NCBI GenBank assembly: GCA_965662365.1
Contig: CBFIHR010000018.1
Span: 1-64,000 of the forward strand
Length of the DNA stretch: 64,000 nucleotides
Origin: CAWVWD01 sp965662365
GTDB taxonomy: Bacteria; Bacteroidota; Bacteroidia; Chitinophagales; Saprospiraceae
Direction: 5' to 3'
Part shown: positions 1 to 8,429 of the stretch, piece after piece
How the letters are laid out: each line of letters opens with the position of its first letter
How positions within the stretch are numbered: the stretch's first letter is position 1
Made by a program: the position numbers and the translations under genes
The notes under the pieces: model-generated
Told to the model about the DNA's origin: nothing
The model's input: the letters and a program-made list of their open reading frames with translations, nothing else
Database searches by the model: none

Positions 1-353
1 ATCGTGCAGCAAGTTATTATGATGCAGCATTTGCCAAAATAGATGAATTGACAATACCAAAACGTGCTAATAATTCAACTCATGTTTTTCATCAATATAC
101 GTTGCAAGTTGCTAATGGCAAGCGTGATGAGTTGGGAGATTATTTGAAAGCAAAAGGAATTTCAAATATGATTTATTATCCAGTTCCTTTGTACAAACAA
201 GACGCTTACAATCATTATTCGCCTGAAGGTTTTAAATTGACAAATACAGAACAACTTTGTGATATGGTTTTATCTTTACCAATGCACTCCGAATTTTCGG
301 ACGCACAGTTACAATATATCACAGAAGCGGTAGTTAGCTTTTTTGAAAAATAA
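1..353 (+). CDS. DegT/DnrJ/EryC1/StrS aminotransferase, C-terminal end (5' end outside window)
   Basis: This is the last ~117 codons of a PLP-dependent nucleotide-sugar aminotransferase. The reading frame is open from base 3, so the gene starts before the window; the TTG at 48 is internal. The segment with NSTHVFHQYT and MIYYPVPLYKQDA is closely similar to the C-terminus of the complete aminotransferase at 18742-19884, a WbpE-like enzyme that makes UDP-2-acetamido-3-amino-2,3-dideoxy-glucuronate. The next sugar gene (768) is WbpD-like, which fits the same pathway. The N-terminal cofactor domain and the active-site lysine are not in view, so the exact substrate is inferred from the paralogue. 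Confidence 0.85.
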   Translation, partial: RAASYYDAAFAKIDELTIPKRANNSTHVFHQYTLQVANGKRDELGDYLKAKGISNMIYYPVPLYKQDAYNHYSPEGFKLTNTEQLCDMVLSLPMHSEFSDAQLQYITEAVVSFFEK

Positions 354-384
354 TATACTTTTTAACCACAAAAAAAACATTAAA

Positions 385-762
385 ATGGGTTTATTCAATA
401 AATTAGTTGGTAATGCTGACGAAGTTTCTCCGGAGAAATTGGAGGAAAAATACGGACATCTGTTAATTGATGGCGAGAATATCGAGTTAGGTTTCAAGCT
501 GTTTCGAGATGTTTTTATGTTTACGAATAAGCGATTAGTTTTGATTGACGTTCAAGGCGTCACGGGTTCAAAAGTTGAGTTTTTATCTCTACCATATAAG
601 AATATGTCAAGGTTTTCTTTAGAAACAGCGGGTACTTTCGACTTGGATGCTGAGTTGAAAATTTGGGTTTCGAGTGAAAATGTACCGACCGTAAGTAAGA
701 AATTCAATAAAAATATTGATGTTTACGAGGTACATAAGTACTTGGCGAGCAAAGTCATGTGA
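385..762 (+). CDS. Bacterial PH-domain protein (bPH_1-like)
   Basis: A 125-residue soluble protein starting MGLFNKLVGNADEVS. I chose ATG 385 because homologous small PH proteins begin this way; a TTG at 343 would overlap the preceding gene. The centre (LFRDVFMFTNKRLVLID, then LPYKNMSRFSLETAG) has the beta-strand pattern of single-domain bacterial pleckstrin-homology proteins. No signal peptide or membrane segment is visible. The biochemical role of this family is largely unknown. It sits between two genes of one nucleotide-sugar pathway and its stop (760-762) is 5 bases before the next ATG, so it is probably co-transcribed although no link to sugar synthesis is apparent. Confidence 0.7.
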   Translation: MGLFNKLVGNADEVSPEKLEEKYGHLLIDGENIELGFKLFRDVFMFTNKRLVLIDVQGVTGSKVEFLSLPYKNMSRFSLETAGTFDLDAELKIWVSSENVPTVSKKFNKNIDVYEVHKYLASKVM

Positions 763-767
763 TTAAG

Positions 768-1352
768 ATGACAAACTTCTTCGCACATCAATCTTCTGTC
801 ATTGACCAAGGTGCAACTATTGGAGAAGGCACTAAAATATGGCACTTTTCTCACATATTTGCGAAAGCAAAAATCGGTAAAAACTGTGTTTTAGGACAAA
901 ATATAATGGTAGCTAATAATGTTATTTTGGGCAATAATGTGAAAGTTCAAAACAATGTGTCGATTTATGAAGGGGTGATTTGTGAAGATGATGTTTTTTT
1001 AGGGCCTTCGATGGTTTTTACGAATGTTATTAACCCTCGAAGTGCTGTAAATCGTAAAACCGAATTTAAAAAAACGCTTATTGAAAAAGGAGCGACAATT
1101 GGTGCAAATGCTACTATTATTTGTGGAAACACTATAGGAAAATATGCCTTAATTGGTGCTGGTTCCGTTATCACAAAAAGTGTTCAGCCTTATGCTTTAA
1201 TGGTTGGAAATCCTGCAAAACAAATTGGTTGGGTTAGTGAGAATGGTCAACGATTGAAATTTGACAAAACTGGAAAAGCAATTTGTAAAGAAACAAGTGA
1301 GGTTTACCGGTTAAATAATAACTCGGTAACTAAATTAGAAGAAAATACATAG
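768..1352 (+). CDS. wbpD: WbpD/WlbB-like UDP-amino-sugar N-acetyltransferase
   Basis: A 194-residue left-handed beta-helix acyltransferase with many hexapeptide repeats (IGEGTKIWHFSHIF, LGNNVKVQNNVSIYEG, IGANATIICGNTIGKY) and the ending VGNPAKQIGW typical of the WbpD group. That group acetylates the 3-amino group of UDP-2-acetamido-3-amino-2,3-dideoxy-glucuronate using acetyl-CoA. A second copy at 19891-20469 has the same core, so the window carries two versions. I chose ATG 768 (MTNFFAHQSSVIDQG), which aligns with the start of the paralogue; GTG 759 overlapping the previous stop is the alternative. A hairpin with a T-run follows at 1375. Confidence 0.88.
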   Translation: MTNFFAHQSSVIDQGATIGEGTKIWHFSHIFAKAKIGKNCVLGQNIMVANNVILGNNVKVQNNVSIYEGVICEDDVFLGPSMVFTNVINPRSAVNRKTEFKKTLIEKGATIGANATIICGNTIGKYALIGAGSVITKSVQPYALMVGNPAKQIGWVSENGQRLKFDKTGKAICKETSEVYRLNNNSVTKLEENT

Positions 1353-1374
1353 GGTAAAACACAATCATACACTC

Positions 1375-1409
1375 CTTTCCCTCGAGTAATCGGGGGAGAG
1401 TTTTTATTT
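1375..1409 (+). terminator. Rho-independent terminator between wbpD-like gene and oxidoreductase
   Basis: CTTTCCCTCGA (1375-1385), loop GTAA, then TCGGGGGAGAG (1390-1400) form an 11-pair stem with two G-U pairs, followed directly by TTTTTATTT. It lies only a few bases before the TTG start at 1416, so downstream transcription needs read-through or a local promoter. Confidence 0.65.
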
Positions 1410-1415
1410 GAAGTA

Positions 1416-2414
1416 TTGAAAACAATCAATTTTGCAGTAGTAGGAGATGGAAGAATTGGCAAACGTCACGCTGCGATTATTAGCGGATGTGATTATGCAA
1501 AATTAGTTGCTATCTGCGATATTAAAACGGAAAAAGAAGCAGATATTAGCGTTCCTTTTTTCAAGGATATTCACGAACTTTTAACATCAAATTTAATAAT
1601 CGATGTCGTTTGTATCTGCACACCAAATGGCTTACATGCTGAACACGCACTGGCTTGTTTAGAAGCTCGAAAAAATGTAGTTGTCGAAAAGCCAATGGCA
1701 TTAAAAAGAGCTGATTGTGAAGCTATCATTTTTAAATCCTTACAAGTTTCTCGTCAGGTTTTTTGTGTAATGCAAAACCGCTACTCGCCACCAGCTCAAT
1801 GGTTACGTAAAGTATTGAATGACAATTTATTAGGTAATATTTTTATGGTGCAAATAAATTGTTTTTGGAATCGAGATGACCGTTATTATACGCCCGATAC
1901 TTGGCATGGTTCAAAGGAGTTAGACGGCGGAACATTATTTACTCAGTTTTCACATTTTGTGGATATGATGTACTGGTTATTTGGTGATATAACCAATATT
2001 CAGGCGGCTTTCGCCAATAGTTCGCACGGTGAAAAAATTGATTTTGAAGATACTGGTTTGGTGAATTTTGATTTTGTAAATGGTGGAAAAGGTTGTTTTA
2101 ACTATTCAACTTCTGTTTATGATAAAAATTTTGAAAGTACATTAACGATAGTAGGAGAGAAGGGAACGGTAAAAATTGGTGGACAATACATGGAAAAAGT
2201 GGAATATTGTCATATAGAAAATTATGAAATGCCGAATTTACCACCTTCAAACCCGCCAAATGATTATGGCAATTACAAAGGTTCAGCTGCAAATCATCAC
2301 TACATTATTGAAAATGTAGTTGACGTTTTAAATGACAGAGCGATTATTACGACAAACGCCTTAGAAGGTATGAAAGTAGTAGATATCATCGAACGGATTT
2401 ATAAAAGTGAGTAG
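1416..2414 (+). CDS. Gfo/Idh/MocA family oxidoreductase
   Basis: A 332-residue NAD(P)-dependent sugar oxidoreductase. The Rossmann glycine motif GDGRIGKRH lies at residues 10-18 and the conserved EKPMALKRADCE follows near residue 90, both characteristic of the family. The TTG start at 1416 is required, because any later start would delete the nucleotide-binding loop. Neighbours of the WbpE/WbpD type suggest oxidation at C3 of UDP-GlcNAcA (WbpB-like role), but the sequence differs clearly from the more typical WbpB at 20477, so a different sugar substrate is possible. It follows a terminator hairpin by 6 bases. Confidence 0.85.
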   Translation: MKTINFAVVGDGRIGKRHAAIISGCDYAKLVAICDIKTEKEADISVPFFKDIHELLTSNLIIDVVCICTPNGLHAEHALACLEARKNVVVEKPMALKRADCEAIIFKSLQVSRQVFCVMQNRYSPPAQWLRKVLNDNLLGNIFMVQINCFWNRDDRYYTPDTWHGSKELDGGTLFTQFSHFVDMMYWLFGDITNIQAAFANSSHGEKIDFEDTGLVNFDFVNGGKGCFNYSTSVYDKNFESTLTIVGEKGTVKIGGQYMEKVEYCHIENYEMPNLPPSNPPNDYGNYKGSAANHHYIIENVVDVLNDRAIITTNALEGMKVVDIIERIYKSE

Positions 2415-2467
2415 AAAGGTCGGATATTTTCAAATTATCGAGCATTCCCCAAAAAATTGACCAAATA

Positions 2468-3403
2468 TTGCGAGTATTAATAACAGGTGCAGCTGGTTTT
2501 ATAGGATCTCACTTATGTGATAAATTTATTAGTGAAGGCTATGAAGTTATCGGAATGGATAACTTGATAACTGGAAAGTTGTCGAATATTGAGCATTTAT
2601 TTTCGCAAAAACGCTTTGAATTTTATCATCACGATGTATCAAAATTTGTCCACGTCTCGGGAAAATTAGATTATATTTTACACTTCGCTTCTCCTGCAAG
2701 TCCTGATGATTATCTGAAAATGCCGATTCAAACTTTGAAAGTTGGCTCATTAGGAACACATAATTTGTTGGGATTAGCAAAAGCTAAACAAGCAAGAATA
2801 TTAGTCGCTTCGACTTCAGAAGTTTATGGTGATCCTTTAGTACATCCGCAATCTGAAGAATATTGGGGAAATGTCAATCCTGTTGGACCAAGAGGCGTTT
2901 ATGACGAAGCCAAGCGATTTCAAGAAGCAATGACGATGGCTTATCATAATGTCCACGGTTTAGAAACTCGAATTGTTCGGATTTTTAATACTTATGGTTC
3001 AAGAATGAGAATCAAAGATGGTCGAGCATTGCCCAATTTTTTTGCACAAGCGATTCAGGGACAAGATATAACGATTTACGGTGACGGAACCCAAACTCGT
3101 TCTTTTATTTATATAGACGATATGGTTGAGGGAATTTATAAATTACTTTTAAGTAATTATCATCTTCCGATGAACATTGGAAATCCTCAAGAAATTTCGA
3201 TTGTAGATTTAGCAAAAGAGATATTAGAAGTCGTCAAAGATTCAAAATCAAAGTTAGTTTTTCAAGAATTACCGGTTGACGACCCGAAAGTAAGGCAACC
3301 TGATACAACTAAAGCAGAAACTATTCTGGATTGGCAACCAAAAATCAGCAGAAAAGAAGGTTTACAAAGGACTTACGATTACTTTAAAAGGATATTAAAT
3401 TAA
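2468..3403 (+). CDS. NAD-dependent epimerase/dehydratase, UDP-glucuronate decarboxylase (UDP-xylose synthase) type
   Basis: A 311-residue short-chain dehydrogenase of the extended class. It has GAAGFIGSHL at the N-terminus, HFASPASPDDY, STSEVYGDP and the catalytic Tyr/Lys in GVYDEAKRFQE. The combination ASPASP and RIFNTYGSRMR is characteristic of UDP-glucuronate decarboxylases, which convert UDP-GlcA to UDP-xylose. The UDP-GlcA needed could come from the ugd product at 16383. The TTG start at 2468 is chosen because MRVLITGAAGFIG is the expected N-terminus and no ATG precedes it. The specificity call rests on motif recognition only. Confidence 0.85.
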   Translation: MRVLITGAAGFIGSHLCDKFISEGYEVIGMDNLITGKLSNIEHLFSQKRFEFYHHDVSKFVHVSGKLDYILHFASPASPDDYLKMPIQTLKVGSLGTHNLLGLAKAKQARILVASTSEVYGDPLVHPQSEEYWGNVNPVGPRGVYDEAKRFQEAMTMAYHNVHGLETRIVRIFNTYGSRMRIKDGRALPNFFAQAIQGQDITIYGDGTQTRSFIYIDDMVEGIYKLLLSNYHLPMNIGNPQEISIVDLAKEILEVVKDSKSKLVFQELPVDDPKVRQPDTTKAETILDWQPKISRKEGLQRTYDYFKRILN

Positions 3404-3464
3404 TATATAAATATCGAATTGTAGGTTATCATAACTCATAATTTTATAATTCATAATTAACAAA

Positions 3465-4064
3465 ATGGCTCAAGAAAATATTCACCCGATTTTTGACCGA
3501 CTGTTACAAACAGAAACGAAAGAAAAGCAACTTAATCAACGAGGTAAAGTAATTTGGTTAATTGGTCTGTCCGGTTCGGGAAAAAGCACGATTGCACAGC
3601 ATCTGGAAGCTAAGTTGTACGATGAAGGCTTTTTGACACAAGTGTTAGACGGTGATAATATTCGTAGTGGTCTAAATAAGAATTTGACGTTTTCGGCAGA
3701 AGATCGGTTAGAAAATATTCGTCGAATCTCAGAGGTAGCAAAACTATTTGCCAATTGTGGTGTGGTGACGTTAGCGTCATTCATTACACCGACTGAGGCT
3801 ATTCGTCAGATGGCTAAAGAAATTATTGGGGAAGATAAATATATCGAAGTTTTTGTCAGTACTTCATTAGAAGCATGCGAAGACCGAGATGTAAAAGGGC
3901 TTTATGACAAAGCTCGAAAAGGGATTATCAAGAATTTCACAGGAATAGATTCGGTATTTGAAACACCCCAAAATCCTGCGGTTATAATTCCAACTGAAGG
4001 ATTTACTGTGGAAGAATCAGTACAGAAACTATATGATTTTATCATCGAAAAAATTAGTTATTGA
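3465..4064 (+). CDS. cysC: Adenylylsulfate (APS) kinase
   Basis: A 199-residue cytoplasmic kinase that phosphorylates APS to PAPS, the universal sulfuryl donor. The P-loop GLSGSGKST lies at about residues 34-42 and the family motifs LDGDNIRSGLN and GLYDKARKG follow. Length and order match stand-alone CysC proteins. It is the first gene of a cysC-cysD-DUF2061-cysN group and its stop lies just before the cysD ATG. No PAPS reductase (cysH) or sulfite reductase gene is visible, so here the PAPS probably feeds the sulfotransferases at 29216, 31983 and 35051 rather than cysteine synthesis; that is inference. Confidence 0.95.
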   Translation: MAQENIHPIFDRLLQTETKEKQLNQRGKVIWLIGLSGSGKSTIAQHLEAKLYDEGFLTQVLDGDNIRSGLNKNLTFSAEDRLENIRRISEVAKLFANCGVVTLASFITPTEAIRQMAKEIIGEDKYIEVFVSTSLEACEDRDVKGLYDKARKGIIKNFTGIDSVFETPQNPAVIIPTEGFTVEESVQKLYDFIIEKISY

Positions 4065-4066
4065 AA

Positions 4067-4969
4067 ATGAATTATCATTTATCACATCTAAGAGAATTAG
4101 AAGCGGAGTCTATTTTTGTTCTTCGTGAAGTAGCAGCTCAGTTTGAAAATCCTGTGTTGATGTTTTCAGGAGGAAAAGACTCTATTTTAATGTCTTATTT
4201 AGCATATAAAGCTTTTTATCCTGCAAAAGCACCGTTTCCGCTATTACACGTTGATACAGGACATAATTTTCCAGAAACTATTGAATTCCGTGATGCTTGG
4301 GTAAAGCGTTTGGGTTTGAAGTTAGTGGTTGGTTCTGTACAGGAAGCAATTGACAAAGGAGAATTACAGGAAGAAAAAGGAATCAATGCGAGTCGTAACG
4401 GTTTACAAGTTCCTGTATTATTGAAGTCATTAGAAGATGGCAAATATGATGCAGCTTTAGGAGGTGCAAGACGTGATGAGGAAAAAGCTCGTGCAAAAGA
4501 GCGTTTCTTTTCTCACCGTGATGAGTTTGGTCAATGGGATCCTAAGAATCAACGTCCTGAATTATGGAACTTATTTAATGGTAAAAAACACTACGGAGAG
4601 CATTTCCGTATCTTTCCTATTTCGAATTGGACGGAATTAGATGTTTGGCAATATTTGGCATTAGAAAATGTGCCTTTACCAAATCTTTACTTTGCACATA
4701 AGCGTAAAGTATTTGAACGTGACGGTGTTTTATTGGCAGACACCCCTTTTATCCAAAGAAAACCTGAAGAAGAGTTAAAAGAAATAATGGTTCGTTGTCG
4801 TACAATAGGCGATATGACTTGTACAGGTGTTTGGGAATCAGAAGCAGACAGTTTAGAGAAAATCATCGAAGAAGTTTCTGTTGCTCGTAAAACAGAACGT
4901 GGCGGTCGTACCGATGATAAACGTTCTGAAACATCAATGGAAGACCGTAAGAAGAAAGGGTACTTCTAA
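4067..4969 (+). CDS. cysD: Sulfate adenylyltransferase subunit 2
   Basis: A protein of 300 residues, the small catalytic subunit of ATP sulfurylase that makes APS from ATP and sulfate together with CysN. The PP-loop motif FSGGKDSILM is near residue 33, and the family signature GGARRDEEKARAKER is central. The C-terminus ends RRKKKGYF-like, as usual in CysD. I chose ATG 4067; a TTG at 4061 would overlap the cysC stop. A small membrane protein gene lies between it and cysN instead of the common direct cysDN junction. Confidence 0.95.
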   Translation: MNYHLSHLRELEAESIFVLREVAAQFENPVLMFSGGKDSILMSYLAYKAFYPAKAPFPLLHVDTGHNFPETIEFRDAWVKRLGLKLVVGSVQEAIDKGELQEEKGINASRNGLQVPVLLKSLEDGKYDAALGGARRDEEKARAKERFFSHRDEFGQWDPKNQRPELWNLFNGKKHYGEHFRIFPISNWTELDVWQYLALENVPLPNLYFAHKRKVFERDGVLLADTPFIQRKPEEELKEIMVRCRTIGDMTCTGVWESEADSLEKIIEEVSVARKTERGGRTDDKRSETSMEDRKKKGYF

Positions 4970-5063
4970 ATAGTTATTATTAGACAGTAATTTACTATAC
5001 TTAAAATAGTCATAATTTTAATCTTTTTAGTTGTAATAAATTACTTGCCGAAATTTAAAAAAA

Positions 5064-5348
5064 ATGGAGGAAGTACAAAAAAATGAGGGGCAAGATAAGA
5101 AAGAGTCTTCAATTTACAGAGAATCCCGATTAAGAAGTTTTCTTAAAGGTTTGTCTTGGAGAATAATTGCAACCTCAACGATTATTTGCATAGTATATTT
5201 CAAAGAAGGTTCTATTGAAACAGCTTTAGAAATTGGGGCAATTGAATTCTTTTTTAAATTTATAATATATTATTTTCACGAAAGGCTATGGCAGTTAGTG
5301 CCTCGAGGAGGTGTTAGGAGACAAATAAGACAGTACTTTAAGAAATAA
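5064..5348 (+). CDS. DUF2061 small membrane protein
   Basis: A 94-residue protein with a charged N-terminus (about 25 residues), then SFLKGLSWRIIATSTIICIVYF and GAIEFFFKFIIYYFHERLW, two hydrophobic segments in the arrangement of DUF2061. The motif SWRIIAT and the ending YFHERLWQ are family hallmarks. Its function is unknown. The gene lies between cysD and cysN with gaps of 94 and 77 bases, so a role linked to sulfate activation or uptake is suggested by position only. Confidence 0.85.
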   Translation: MEEVQKNEGQDKKESSIYRESRLRSFLKGLSWRIIATSTIICIVYFKEGSIETALEIGAIEFFFKFIIYYFHERLWQLVPRGGVRRQIRQYFKK

Positions 5349-5425
5349 AAAATGTACTTTCGTATTAAATTTTAACATAACAGTTTATCAATTACTAATT
5401 ACTAAAATTCTAACTAAAATATAAA

Positions 5426-6682
5426 ATGAGCGGAACAACAACAGAATTATTACGCTTTACCACAGCAGGTAGTGTAGATGATGGAAAAAGTACGCTAATT
5501 GGTCGTTTGTTATATGATTCTAAATCAATATTTGAAGACCAATATGATACAATAAAAGCGACGAGTGAGCGTCGTGGAGAAGAGGGGGTAAACTTGGCCT
5601 TATTAACAGATGGTTTGAAATCTGAAAGAGAGCAAGGAATTACAATTGATGTAGCTTATCGTTATTTTGCGACTCCAAAGCGTAAGTTTATCATCGCAGA
5701 TACACCAGGTCATATTCAATATACTCGTAATATGGTAACAGGTGCATCTACGGCTAATGTTGCCTTAATTTTGGTAGATGCTCGTCACGGTGTGGTAGAA
5801 CAAACTCGTCGTCACTCTATCATTGCCTCTTTACTACAAATTCCACACTTAGTAGTTTGTATTAATAAGATGGATTTAGTGGATTTCTCAGAAGATGTTT
5901 ATAATAAAATCCAAGATGATTTTGAAAGTTTTGCATCTCGATTAGACGTAAATGATGTTTCTTTTATTCCAATTTCAGCTTTATTAGGAGATAATGTGGT
6001 TGATCGATCTACAAATACTCCTTGGTATCAAGGACAAACTTTGATGCATTATTTAGAAAATGTACATATTGCGTCTGACCATAACTTTATCGATGTTCGT
6101 TTCCCAGTTCAGCATGTTATTCGTCCATATACAGATGAGTTTCATGATTACAGAGGGTATGCAGGTCGTGTAGCCGGTGGTGTTATCAAGAAAGGAGATA
6201 AAGTAATGTTGTTACCTTCAGGGTTTACGACAACTGTTACTAAAATTGATACGGCAGATGGAGAGTTAGAGCAGGTTTTTCCGCCACAGTCTGTAACAAT
6301 CTTATTAAAAGACGATTTGGATTTATCTCGTGGCGATATGATTGTTCGTGAGAATAATAAACCGGAGGTAACACAAGATATTGAAGTAATGGTTTGTTGG
6401 TTTACAGATAAACCACTTCAATTACGTGGAAAATATACGATTATGCATACCACTCAAGAAGCGAGATGTGTGATTAAAGATATTCGTTATAAATTAAATA
6501 TCAACACTTTACATCGTAACGAAGAAGATAAAACGATTGGTATCAATGATATTGCAAGAGTTGTGCTTCGTACAACAAAACCACTTTTTGTAGATGCTTA
6601 TCGCAAAAATAGGACAACAGGTTCTGTGATTTTGATTGATGAGCAAACGAATGAAACGGTTGGTGTAGGTATGATAATTTAA
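5426..6682 (+). CDS. cysN: Sulfate adenylyltransferase subunit 1 (GTPase)
   Basis: A 418-residue elongation-factor-like GTPase that drives APS formation by CysD. G1 (GSVDDGKST) is near residue 15, G3 (DTPGHIQYTRNM) near 94 and G4 (NKMD) near 149; beta-barrel domains 2 and 3 follow and end in a typical ILIDEQTNETVGVGMI. The length is that of stand-alone CysN, not a CysN-CysC fusion, consistent with a separate cysC at 3465. Start ATG 5426 is the obvious one. Downstream are short AACAATTC repeats before rfbB. Confidence 0.95.
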   Translation: MSGTTTELLRFTTAGSVDDGKSTLIGRLLYDSKSIFEDQYDTIKATSERRGEEGVNLALLTDGLKSEREQGITIDVAYRYFATPKRKFIIADTPGHIQYTRNMVTGASTANVALILVDARHGVVEQTRRHSIIASLLQIPHLVVCINKMDLVDFSEDVYNKIQDDFESFASRLDVNDVSFIPISALLGDNVVDRSTNTPWYQGQTLMHYLENVHIASDHNFIDVRFPVQHVIRPYTDEFHDYRGYAGRVAGGVIKKGDKVMLLPSGFTTTVTKIDTADGELEQVFPPQSVTILLKDDLDLSRGDMIVRENNKPEVTQDIEVMVCWFTDKPLQLRGKYTIMHTTQEARCVIKDIRYKLNINTLHRNEEDKTIGINDIARVVLRTTKPLFVDAYRKNRTTGSVILIDEQTNETVGVGMII

Positions 6683-6744
6683 AGATTACATTGCTAAATT
6701 GTTATACTGTTGAATTGTTTTATGTAATAGTTTATAAACAGTTT

Positions 6745-6776
6745 AACAATTCAACAATTCAACAATTCAACAATCT
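6745..6776. repeat. Short tandem repeat, four AACAATTC units
   Basis: Four copies of the 8-mer AACAATTC (the last one AACAATCT) lie directly upstream of the rfbB start at 6782. An inverted copy-like stretch (GTTGAATTGTT) occurs about 40 bases upstream, so the RNA could fold back. Confidence 0.8.
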
Positions 6777-6781
6777 AATAA

Positions 6782-7846
6782 ATGACTTTTGACAAAAAAA
6801 TATTAATAACTGGAGGCGCAGGATTTATTGGTTCTCACGTTGTTCGCTTAATGGTACAGAAGTATCCGAATTATCAAATTGTTAACTTGGATAAATTGAC
6901 TTATGCGGGGAATTTGGAGAATATTAAGGATATTGACCAAGCTCCAAATTATAGTTTTGAAAAAGGAGATATTGTTGATTTAGAATTTATTAGAAGTTTA
7001 TTTAAAAAATATCAATTCGATGCAGTTATTCATTTAGCTGCCGAATCTCATGTAGATAGGTCAATTAGTGATCCTTTGGTTTTTATTACAACAAATGTGA
7101 TTGGAACAGGAACTTTATTACAAGTCGCTAAAGAAAATTGGAAAGACGATTTTAGGAATAAATTATTTTATCATGTTTCTACAGATGAAGTTTATGGTTC
7201 TTTAGAAAATGATGGAACTTTCTTTTTAGAAACAACACCTTACGATCCTCGTAGTCCGTATTCGGCATCAAAAGCGAGTTCGGATCATTTGGTGAGAGCA
7301 TTTCATCATACTTACAAAATGCCAATTGTTTTATCCAATTGTTCTAATAATTATGGTTCGTATCAATTTCCTGAAAAGTTAATCCCACTTTTTATTAATA
7401 ACATTGTTAAAAAGAAATCTCTTCCAGTTTACGGGGAAGGTATCAATGTGAGAGATTGGCTTTGGGTCGTTGATCATGCCCGAGCGATTGATGTTATTTT
7501 TCATAATGGTCGCATTGGTGAAACCTACAATATTGGTGGACATAATGAGTGGACAAATATTGATTTAATCAAAGTATTGTGTCGCCAAATGGATGAAAAA
7601 TTAGGAAGAGAAGCAGGTTCTTCAGAAAAATTAATTACTTACGTTACGGATAGGGCAGGACATGATATGCGTTATGCGATTGACGCAACAAAGTTGAAAG
7701 AAGAATTAGGCTGGACACCGTCATTACAGTTTGAGGAAGGATTAAGTAAGACGATTGATTGGTATTTATCGAATGAAGAATGGTTGAATAATATCACTTC
7801 CGGTAATTATCAAAAGTATTATGAAGAACAATACGCAAATCGCTAA
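6782..7846 (+). CDS. rfbB: dTDP-glucose 4,6-dehydratase
   Basis: A 354-residue extended SDR that converts dTDP-glucose to dTDP-4-keto-6-deoxyglucose. It has the NAD-binding GGAGFIGSHV, then AAESHVDRSI, the catalytic STDEVYG (Thr, Asp, Glu) and the Tyr/Lys pair in PYSASKASSDH, all diagnostic. The last base of the stop codon is the first base of the rfbC ATG, so the two genes are translationally coupled. Part of an rfbB-rfbC-(Uma2)-rfbA group. Confidence 0.96.
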   Translation: MTFDKKILITGGAGFIGSHVVRLMVQKYPNYQIVNLDKLTYAGNLENIKDIDQAPNYSFEKGDIVDLEFIRSLFKKYQFDAVIHLAAESHVDRSISDPLVFITTNVIGTGTLLQVAKENWKDDFRNKLFYHVSTDEVYGSLENDGTFFLETTPYDPRSPYSASKASSDHLVRAFHHTYKMPIVLSNCSNNYGSYQFPEKLIPLFINNIVKKKSLPVYGEGINVRDWLWVVDHARAIDVIFHNGRIGETYNIGGHNEWTNIDLIKVLCRQMDEKLGREAGSSEKLITYVTDRAGHDMRYAIDATKLKEELGWTPSLQFEEGLSKTIDWYLSNEEWLNNITSGNYQKYYEEQYANR

Positions 7847-8406
7847 TGGATATTCAAAGATTTGATATTGATGGTTTATTATTGATAAAACCAAAGGTTT
7901 TTGGTGACGAAAGAGGTTACTTCTTAGAAAGTTTTAATAAGAAGCGATTTGAAGAAGTTGTTGGTTATGAAGTAAATTTTATTCAAGATAATGAATCAAA
8001 ATCAAGCTATGGTGTTTTGAGAGGTTTGCATTTTCAAAAACCACCTTTCAATCAAGCGAAATTAGTTCGAGTAATTGAAGGTAAAGTCTTAGATGTTGCC
8101 GTTGATTTACGAGCAGATTCTCCAACTTTTGGACAACATCAATCGGTTATTCTATCATCGGAGGATAAACATCAATACTTTATACCAAGAGGTTTTGCGC
8201 ATGGTTTTTTGGTGTTGAGTGAAACCGTAATTTTTGCCTATAAAGTAGATAATGACTATGCTCCGACACACGATGATGGAATCATTTTTAATAGCGAAAG
8301 TTTAGGAATAGATTGGAATATTCCAACATCCGATATTTTGCTTTCACAAAAAGACCGTCAATTATCAACTTTTGATATTTATAAAAAAAATCCTATTTTT
8401 AGATAA
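7846..8406 (+). CDS. rfbC: dTDP-4-dehydrorhamnose 3,5-epimerase
   Basis: A 186-residue cupin-fold epimerase. Family motifs: ERGYFLESF, the catalytic His region VLRGLHFQKPP, KLVRVIEGKVLDVAVD and PRGFAHGFLVLS. It produces dTDP-4-keto-L-rhamnose for final reduction by RfbD. It overlaps the rfbB stop by one base. No rfbD is visible in this window; the position where one might expect it holds a Uma2-family gene instead. Confidence 0.95.
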   Translation: MDIQRFDIDGLLLIKPKVFGDERGYFLESFNKKRFEEVVGYEVNFIQDNESKSSYGVLRGLHFQKPPFNQAKLVRVIEGKVLDVAVDLRADSPTFGQHQSVILSSEDKHQYFIPRGFAHGFLVLSETVIFAYKVDNDYAPTHDDGIIFNSESLGIDWNIPTSDILLSQKDRQLSTFDIYKKNPIFR

Positions 8407-8429
8407 GACTTATCAAAAAAGAAGAAACT

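Noticed and set aside
48..353. Complete 101-codon gene starting at TTG 48
   Set aside because: The frame is open and homologous upstream to base 3, so this is the end of a larger gene outside the window.
6745..6776. Possible CRISPR-like array
   Set aside because: The units are only 8 bases and directly adjacent, with no spacers.
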